16,366 bases of DNA from Gp6-AA40 sp035711805 (lineage in GTDB: Bacteria; Acidobacteriota; Vicinamibacteria; Vicinamibacterales; UBA2999): assembly GCA_035711805.1 (NCBI GenBank), contig DASTBV010000092.1:1-16366 (forward strand). The letters are read 5' to 3'. The notes under the pieces are model-generated. The model saw only the letters and a list, made by a program, of their open reading frames with translations, had not been told where the DNA came from and searched no databases. The position numbers and the translations under genes are program-made. This document shows, piece by piece, positions 12,293-16,366 of this stretch. Positions within the stretch are counted from its first letter, which is position 1, and the number at the start of each line of letters is the position of its first letter.

Positions 12293-12648
12293 GAAAAGCC
12301 AGCCGCCGCGACGAACGTGAACGCATCGCCCTGCTGCAGGGCACGCTCGACCTGTTGATCCTGCGCACGCTGGTGTTTGGCGCGCAGCACGGTCAAGGGA
12401 TCGCGCGCGCCATCGAGACCCAGTCCGACGACACGCTGCTCGTCGATCACGGCTCGCTGTATCCGGCGCTCCAGCGGTTGGAGGAGCGAGGCTGGATCGA
12501 CGCCGAGTGGGGCGTATCCGACAACAACCGGAAGGCGCGGTTCTACACGCTGACCAGGGAGGGCCGCAAACAGCTCACCGCGCAGGCCCGTCAGTGGCGG
12601 CGGCTGTCGGCCGTCATCGGCCGCATTCTCGGGCCTGAAGAAGCCTAG
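12283..12648 (+). CDS. PadR-family transcriptional regulator
   Basis: A 121-residue winged-helix regulator. The family core is plain: LLQGTLDLLILRTLVFG (about 18-34), then the helix-turn-helix with GSLYPALQRLEERGWIDAEWG (about 57-77; broken here as GSLYPALQRLEE and RGWIDAEWG) and the wing NNRKARFYTLTREGRKQL. It is the short PadR form that commonly precedes orphan MacB-type permeases in Acidobacteriota; it probably represses the operon and responds to an unknown ligand or stress. The ATG at 12283 is the only sensible start before the core; no Shine-Dalgarno site precedes it and the codon lies inside the second operator-like site. With the predicted -35 at 12245, transcription could begin almost at the ATG, giving a leaderless message. 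The permease follows after 29 bases. Confidence 0.92.
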   Translation: MSTRKASRRDERERIALLQGTLDLLILRTLVFGAQHGQGIARAIETQSDDTLLVDHGSLYPALQRLEERGWIDAEWGVSDNNRKARFYTLTREGRKQLTAQARQWRRLSAVIGRILGPEEA

Positions 12649-12677
12649 GCCGGTCTCGGACCAGGCGGAGATTCGAC

Positions 12678-15347
12678 ATGACCCGCAACGATGACGACTT
12701 CGCGCGTGAGATCGAAGCGCACGTGGCGCTCGAAGCCGAGCGGCTCGTGGCCGAAGGGCACGACCCCGCGTCGGCGCGCACCGCTGCACTGAAGAAGTTC
12801 GGCAACGTCACCAAAGCACGCGAGCGGTTCCACGAGTCGCACCGCAACATGTGGCTCGAGGATCTTCGTAAGGATGTCGCCCTGGCGCTGCGCTCGATGC
12901 GCCGGAACCCCGGGTTCGCGACGGCCGCGATCCTCACGCTGGCGCTCGGCATCGGCGCCAATGCGGCGATCTTCTCGCTGACCGATCAGGTCCTGCTGCG
13001 CCCGCTTCCGGTGCCGCGGCCGCACGAGCTGGTGCTGTTGGACAGCCCGGGGATGTATCAGGGCTCGACCAGGGGCCAGCAGACGTTCTCCGAACCGATG
13101 TTCAGGGGGCTGCGCGGCGCGTCGGCGCCGGTCCTGAGCGGGATGTTCGCCCGCTTCGGAACCGGGGCATCGGTCAGCACCGATGGCGACGCCGCTCGCG
13201 TTCGTATCGAAGCCGTGAGCGGCGACTATTTCCGGACGCTCGGCATCGGTCCGGCCATCGGCCGCGTGCTTGGGCCGGACGACGACCGCACTCCAGACGC
13301 ACATCCCGTCGTCGTGTTGAGCCATGCGTATTGGCAGAGCCGGTTCGGCGGCGATCCCGGAGTGGTCGGCCGCGGCCTTCGCGTGAACGGGTTCCCGATG
13401 ACGATCGTCGGCGTGGCTGCGCCCGGGTTCAACGGCTTCGATCTCGGGCGACCCTCGGATCTCTTTGCGCCCCTGATGATGGACTCCGCGCTGACGCCAA
13501 CCTGGAAGAGCCTGAACGACTGGCGAGAACGGTGGCTCCATGTGTCCGGCCGGCTGCGGCCCGGCGTGACGCCCGAGCGGGTCGCGGCGGTGCTCGACGT
13601 GACCTATCGCCGTTTGCTGGCAGAGGACTTCAAGACCGTACGGGTGAGGTTCTCGCCCGAGGAGCGCGCCGAGTTTCTCGGCAAGCCGCTCGAGGTGCTG
13701 CCCGGCGCGAAGGGCCGCTCCCAGCTGCGCACGGACTTTTCGACGCCGCTCCTGGCGCTGATGGGAATGGTGGCCGTCGTGCTGCTGCTCGCCTGCGTCA
13801 ACGTCGCCAACCTGATGATGGCGAGGGCCTCCACGCAGCAGCAGGAGCTGGCGGTCCGGCAGGCACTCGGCGCCGGGCGCTTCCGGCTCGTGCGGCAGCG
13901 CCTGACCGAGAGCCTCGTCCTGGCCAGCGCCGGAACGCTGACGGGGTTACTGATCGCGTCGTCGACGACGCGGCTCCTGATCGGCATGTTGCCGGAGGAT
14001 GCCGGAGCCTCGGCGTTGTCCGCCGCGATCGACCTCCGCGTAATCGGTTTCGCGATGGCGTTGGCCGTCGTCACCGCCCTCGGCTTCGGTCTCCTGCCGG
14101 CGTTGCGCGCTACCGGATCCAGAGCTGCGGCACTGCGACCGGGCACCGGCCGCGTGCTCGGTGGCAGGAAGCAGGCGCGGCTTCTTCGCGTCCTGGTCGT
14201 GGCGCAGATTGCGCTGTCGCTGCTCCTGGTGGCTGGCGCCGGTCTGTTTGCCCGCAGCTTGTACAACCTCCGGTCCATTGAGCCCGGCTTCGCTACCGAC
14301 CATTTACTGCAGTTGCGGATCACCGCTGCGCTCAACGGCTACGCCGGGCCACAGGCGCTCCTGCTGGCCAGCCGGTTGCGCCAGGAACTGACGGCGATCG
14401 CCGGTGTGACCGCGGCGTCGGTGGCGACGGTCCCCGCGATGATGAACGGGTTCGGCTTCCAGACGGTGAGAGTGCAGGGTTACGACCCTGCCACCGGAGA
14501 GGACATGAACTCGATGATCAACAGCGTCGGCCCCGGCTACCTCGCGACGTTGGGGGTGCCCCTCCTGCAGGGTCGCGACTTCACGGACAGCGATGTTGAC
14601 GGCGGTCAGCGCGTCGCCATCGTCAACGAGACGATGGCGAACCGCTTCTGGAAGGGCGAGAGCCCGATCGGGCGCCGGTTCAGCCGCCAGAGCGAGACCG
14701 GCGTCGAGATCGAAGTGGTGGGCGTCGTCCGCGATTCCCGGTTCGCGAACCTGCGCGACGAGGTCACGATGAGTTACTACATTCCGCTCACGCAGTCGGG
14801 GCCGCTCAACGGGCTCACGTTCTACGTCAGGCATCGCGCCACCGATGCCGCGATCGTGCCGGCGGTACGCCAGGCCGTCACACGCGTGGACCCGCGCTTG
14901 CCGGTCTACGACTTCCGGACAATGGAAAGTCAGATCGCCGAGTCGATGTACATCGAACGGCTGGTGTCCTCCCTGTCGGCGCTGTTCGGGCTGCTTGCGC
15001 TGGGCCTGGCTGCTGTCGGGCTCTACGGAGTGATGTCGCACGCGGTGGCGCAACGGCGGCGCGAGATCGGCATCCGCATGGCGCTTGGCGCTGAACGAAT
15101 GTCGGTGCTCTGGAACGTGCTGCGGCAAGTGCTCGTGCTGGCCGTCGCGGGCGTGGTGCTCGGTCTGCCGGCGGCGCTGGGCGCCGGCCAACTGATCGAG
15201 TCGTTGTTGTTCGGCCTGGCCCCCCGGGATCCGGCGACGATCGCCGCCGCGGCCGCCGTACTGATCGCCGTCGCGGCGCTGGCCGGCTACATACCGGCAA
15301 TGCGCGCGATGCGCGTCGATCCGGTCATCGCGCTGCGGGATGAATAG
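12678..15347 (+). CDS. Orphan MacB/FtsX-type ABC permease with duplicated permease modules (ADOP)
   Basis: An 889-residue membrane protein of the 'acidobacterial duplicated orphan permease' type. A permease-prefix domain (1-85) contains EIEAHVALEAERLVAEG and ALKKFGNVTKARERF. The first module has a helix near 80-105 (AAILTLALGIGANAAIFSL), a MacB-type periplasmic domain (about 110-350) and FtsX helices (about 355-480). The second repeats this: a helix near 503-527, a periplasmic domain to about 755, and helices to 880 with RRREIGIRMALGA before the penultimate one. FtsX/MacB permeases normally work with an ATPase in mechanical transmission, export or lipoprotein handling; no ATPase gene is near, which is typical of this orphan class, and the substrate is unknown. 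The ribosome-binding site AGGCGGAG lies seven bases before the ATG. It is presumably co-transcribed with PadR. Confidence 0.93.
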   Translation: MTRNDDDFAREIEAHVALEAERLVAEGHDPASARTAALKKFGNVTKARERFHESHRNMWLEDLRKDVALALRSMRRNPGFATAAILTLALGIGANAAIFSLTDQVLLRPLPVPRPHELVLLDSPGMYQGSTRGQQTFSEPMFRGLRGASAPVLSGMFARFGTGASVSTDGDAARVRIEAVSGDYFRTLGIGPAIGRVLGPDDDRTPDAHPVVVLSHAYWQSRFGGDPGVVGRGLRVNGFPMTIVGVAAPGFNGFDLGRPSDLFAPLMMDSALTPTWKSLNDWRERWLHVSGRLRPGVTPERVAAVLDVTYRRLLAEDFKTVRVRFSPEERAEFLGKPLEVLPGAKGRSQLRTDFSTPLLALMGMVAVVLLLACVNVANLMMARASTQQQELAVRQALGAGRFRLVRQRLTESLVLASAGTLTGLLIASSTTRLLIGMLPEDAGASALSAAIDLRVIGFAMALAVVTALGFGLLPALRATGSRAAALRPGTGRVLGGRKQARLLRVLVVAQIALSLLLVAGAGLFARSLYNLRSIEPGFATDHLLQLRITAALNGYAGPQALLLASRLRQELTAIAGVTAASVATVPAMMNGFGFQTVRVQGYDPATGEDMNSMINSVGPGYLATLGVPLLQGRDFTDSDVDGGQRVAIVNETMANRFWKGESPIGRRFSRQSETGVEIEVVGVVRDSRFANLRDEVTMSYYIPLTQSGPLNGLTFYVRHRATDAAIVPAVRQAVTRVDPRLPVYDFRTMESQIAESMYIERLVSSLSALFGLLALGLAAVGLYGVMSHAVAQRRREIGIRMALGAERMSVLWNVLRQVLVLAVAGVVLGLPAALGAGQLIESLLFGLAPRDPATIAAAAAVLIAVAALAGYIPAMRAMRVDPVIALRDE

Positions 15348-15361
15348 GCCGTGCGCGGACG

Positions 15362-15826
15362 TCAGATACCGCGAATCATCGGCCGGCCGGCCGTCGAGAA
15401 CGGCCATGGCATCGACACCAGCATCAGCACCAGCGCGAGGCCGAAGAAGATCGCGGCGGCGAAGTGTTTCCGCGGCGACTCCTGCGCCTTTTTGATGCGC
15501 ACGCGGCCGACGTGGACGAACGCCGTCGCCACCAGCATGCCGATGACGTGTTCCACTGCCCAGAAGCGGATGACGGCGTCGGCCATCGTGCCCGCCATGT
15601 CGCGCCAGGCCGACATCGTGAACGAGCTGAAGAAGAAATACAGCAGCAGCCCGATCACCACCTGCAGATCGACGGCAATGACGAACCAGCGGCTGGCGGC
15701 CTCGTCGGCCGGCGTCCACGGCCGGCGGGTGAACCGTCCCGCGGCGGCGCGGACGAAGGCATAGGCGCCAACGAGCAGCAGGGCCCAGCGGAGCCAGGAA
15801 TGAGCGACGAGCAGCGCTTCATACAT
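15362..15826 (-). CDS. Small four-helix membrane protein ('cytochrome B'-annotated type)
   Basis: A 154-residue membrane protein with about four hydrophobic helices, near 5-27, 46-68, 83-107 and 121-140. Four histidines fall at helix ends or within helices: His9 (VAHSWLRW), His93 (AVEHVIGML), His105 (AFVHVGR) and His121 (RKHFAAA). The pattern HSxLRW, VIGLLLYF, AVEH and the closing PWP resembles a family often annotated as cytochrome B in Bacteroidota and relatives; haem binding is plausible but not shown. I start at ATG 15826 because the residues before it in the frame are basic and low in helix potential; no ribosome-binding site is seen. It converges on the orphan permease with a 14-base gap and follows dnaE2 by 85 bases on the same strand; no functional link is apparent. 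Confidence 0.7.
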   Translation of the reverse strand: MYEALLVAHSWLRWALLLVGAYAFVRAAAGRFTRRPWTPADEAASRWFVIAVDLQVVIGLLLYFFFSSFTMSAWRDMAGTMADAVIRFWAVEHVIGMLVATAFVHVGRVRIKKAQESPRKHFAAAIFFGLALVLMLVSMPWPFSTAGRPMIRGI

Positions 15827-15895
15827 GCGGACATTGTCGCGCGAAAACGCCGTCGTACTCCGTGACTTCTTACGACTCCGTGCAGCAGCGTGTAA

Positions 15896-15912
15896 CCCCG
15901 ATCCCCGATCCC
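15896..15912. repeat. GATCCCC repeat, left copy
   Basis: The sequence ccccgatccccgatccc directly abuts the dnaE2 stop codon, sharing its last base. It is a perfect inverted copy of bases 16344-16360 at the other end of the dnaE2 fragment. Confidence 0.85.
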
Positions 15913-16366
15913 TAATAGAAATCATGCGCGTCGACAGATGCCCCGCCGGACATTCCTTCCACGCGCTCGGCACGCACCGACAGCACGCCATCCTGATGCT
16001 GCAGCACGCCGTCGACGATGAGGAAGGGCTGGCGGACGACGGTCATCCGGTGCCGATCGAACAGATCGGGACGAATGATCACGTTCGAGATGCCGGTCTC
16101 GTCCTCGAGCGTCAGAAACACGAACCCCTTGGCCGTGCCCGGCCGCTGCCGCGTAATCACCATCCCCGCCACACGCACCCGCCGTCCGTTCTTCGCGTTC
16201 GGCAGGTCGACGGCGCGCAGCACCCCGCGCAGCGACATCTCGCCGCGCCGCAGCGCCATCGGATGCGGCCCGATGGTCAGGCCCATGCCGGCGTAGTCGG
16301 CCTGGAGGCGTTCGTCGGCGTCCATGGGCCGCAACGGGGACGGGGGATCGGGGATCGGGGATCGGG
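15912..16366 (-). CDS. dnaE2: Error-prone DNA polymerase DnaE2, C-terminal OB-fold end (5' end outside window)
   Basis: The last 150 or so codons of DnaE2, the alpha-subunit-like polymerase used in SOS-induced translesion synthesis with ImuA and ImuB. The visible region has the late DnaE2 segment RPMDADERLQADYAGMG, then LTIGPHPMALRR, and the OB-fold with RVRVAGMVITRQRPGTAKG and FVFLTLEDETGISNVI. It ends in a short HDFY tail typical of the protein. The full protein is about 1,050 residues, so some 85 percent lies beyond the window. The frame stays open to the window edge through a GATCCCC repeat that reads RSPIPDPPSPL, in front of the recognisable PLRPM. That suggests the repeat lies in a linker of the polymerase, or that the contig was broken at the repeat. 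The polymerase catalytic motifs cannot be examined here. Confidence 0.88.
   Translation of the reverse strand, partial: RSPIPDPPSPLRPMDADERLQADYAGMGLTIGPHPMALRRGEMSLRGVLRAVDLPNAKNGRRVRVAGMVITRQRPGTAKGFVFLTLEDETGISNVIIRPDLFDRHRMTVVRQPFLIVDGVLQHQDGVLSVRAERVEGMSGGASVDAHDFY
16342..16366. repeat. GATCGGGG repeat, right copy, at the window edge
   Basis: Three successive GGGGATC units run to the end of the window, inside the open dnaE2 frame on the minus strand. They are inverted relative to the copy at 15896-15912. The array may continue beyond the window. Confidence 0.85.

Noticed and set aside
11953..12358. Open frames on both strands through the inverted repeat at 12056-12218
   Set aside because: They translate to repeats such as GPRTKHQGPRT made by the repeat itself; no start signal or domain supports them.
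14304..15719. A 471-codon open frame on the minus strand across the orphan permease
   Set aside because: It is antisense to the conserved second permease module and has a low-complexity Arg/His-rich translation.

Overview
The window is a GC-rich, densely coded bacterial fragment. It reads like a chromosome of Acidobacteriota, probably the Vicinamibacteria lineage. The main marker is a PadR-type regulator followed by a very long orphan MacB/FtsX-type permease carrying an N-terminal permease-prefix domain, an arrangement expanded in that phylum. Families of short low-complexity intergenic repeats fit the same picture. The taxonomic placement is inference; there is no rRNA gene in the window.

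Layout. (1) Positions 3-1501, plus strand: the 3' part of a GMC-family flavin oxidoreductase, overlapping a small VOC/glyoxalase-fold gene. (2) 1494-1569: a tandem repeat with a hairpin, lying between convergent genes. (3) 1570-8284, minus strand: the centrepiece, a tightly overlapping operon read dabA (beta-carbonic-anhydrase-like inorganic carbon pump subunit), dabB (NuoL-like membrane subunit), then a second NuoM/HyfF-like membrane subunit, followed after 82 bases by a phospholipase-D-fold protein. (4) 8285-8324: an AT-rich divergent control region. (5) 8325-8708, plus strand: an ArsR-type winged-helix regulator, the obvious candidate to control the dab operon. (6) 8705-9619, minus strand: a Mak-type ROK fructokinase whose stop codon interlocks with that of the regulator. 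(7) 9681-12046, plus strand: a serine esterase of the phospholipase/carboxylesterase family and a Tat-exported amidohydrolase. (8) 12056-12218: a large imperfect inverted repeat. (9) 12242-15347: two copies of a palindromic operator-like site, a PadR regulator and the 889-residue orphan permease. (10) 15362-16366, minus strand: a small four-helix membrane protein resembling 'cytochrome B'-annotated proteins, and the C-terminal OB-fold end of error-prone DNA polymerase DnaE2, bracketed by inverted GATCCCC-type repeats.

How the genes work together. DabA and DabB are known to form a proton- or cation-driven, vectorial CO2-hydrating machine that accumulates bicarbonate. DabA here keeps all four expected zinc and active-site residues. 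The operon adds a second antiporter-like subunit in which the usual channel lysines are arginines, and it sits opposite a dedicated ArsR-type regulator. No RuBisCO or carboxysome gene is visible, so if the system works it more likely supplies bicarbonate for anaplerotic or biosynthetic carboxylation than for autotrophy; that is inference from a short window.

The strongest points for a second look are the three-subunit dab operon with its control region, the paired operator sites in front of PadR, and the three classes of non-coding repeats, one of which supplies a stop codon and another of which runs in frame into a coding sequence.
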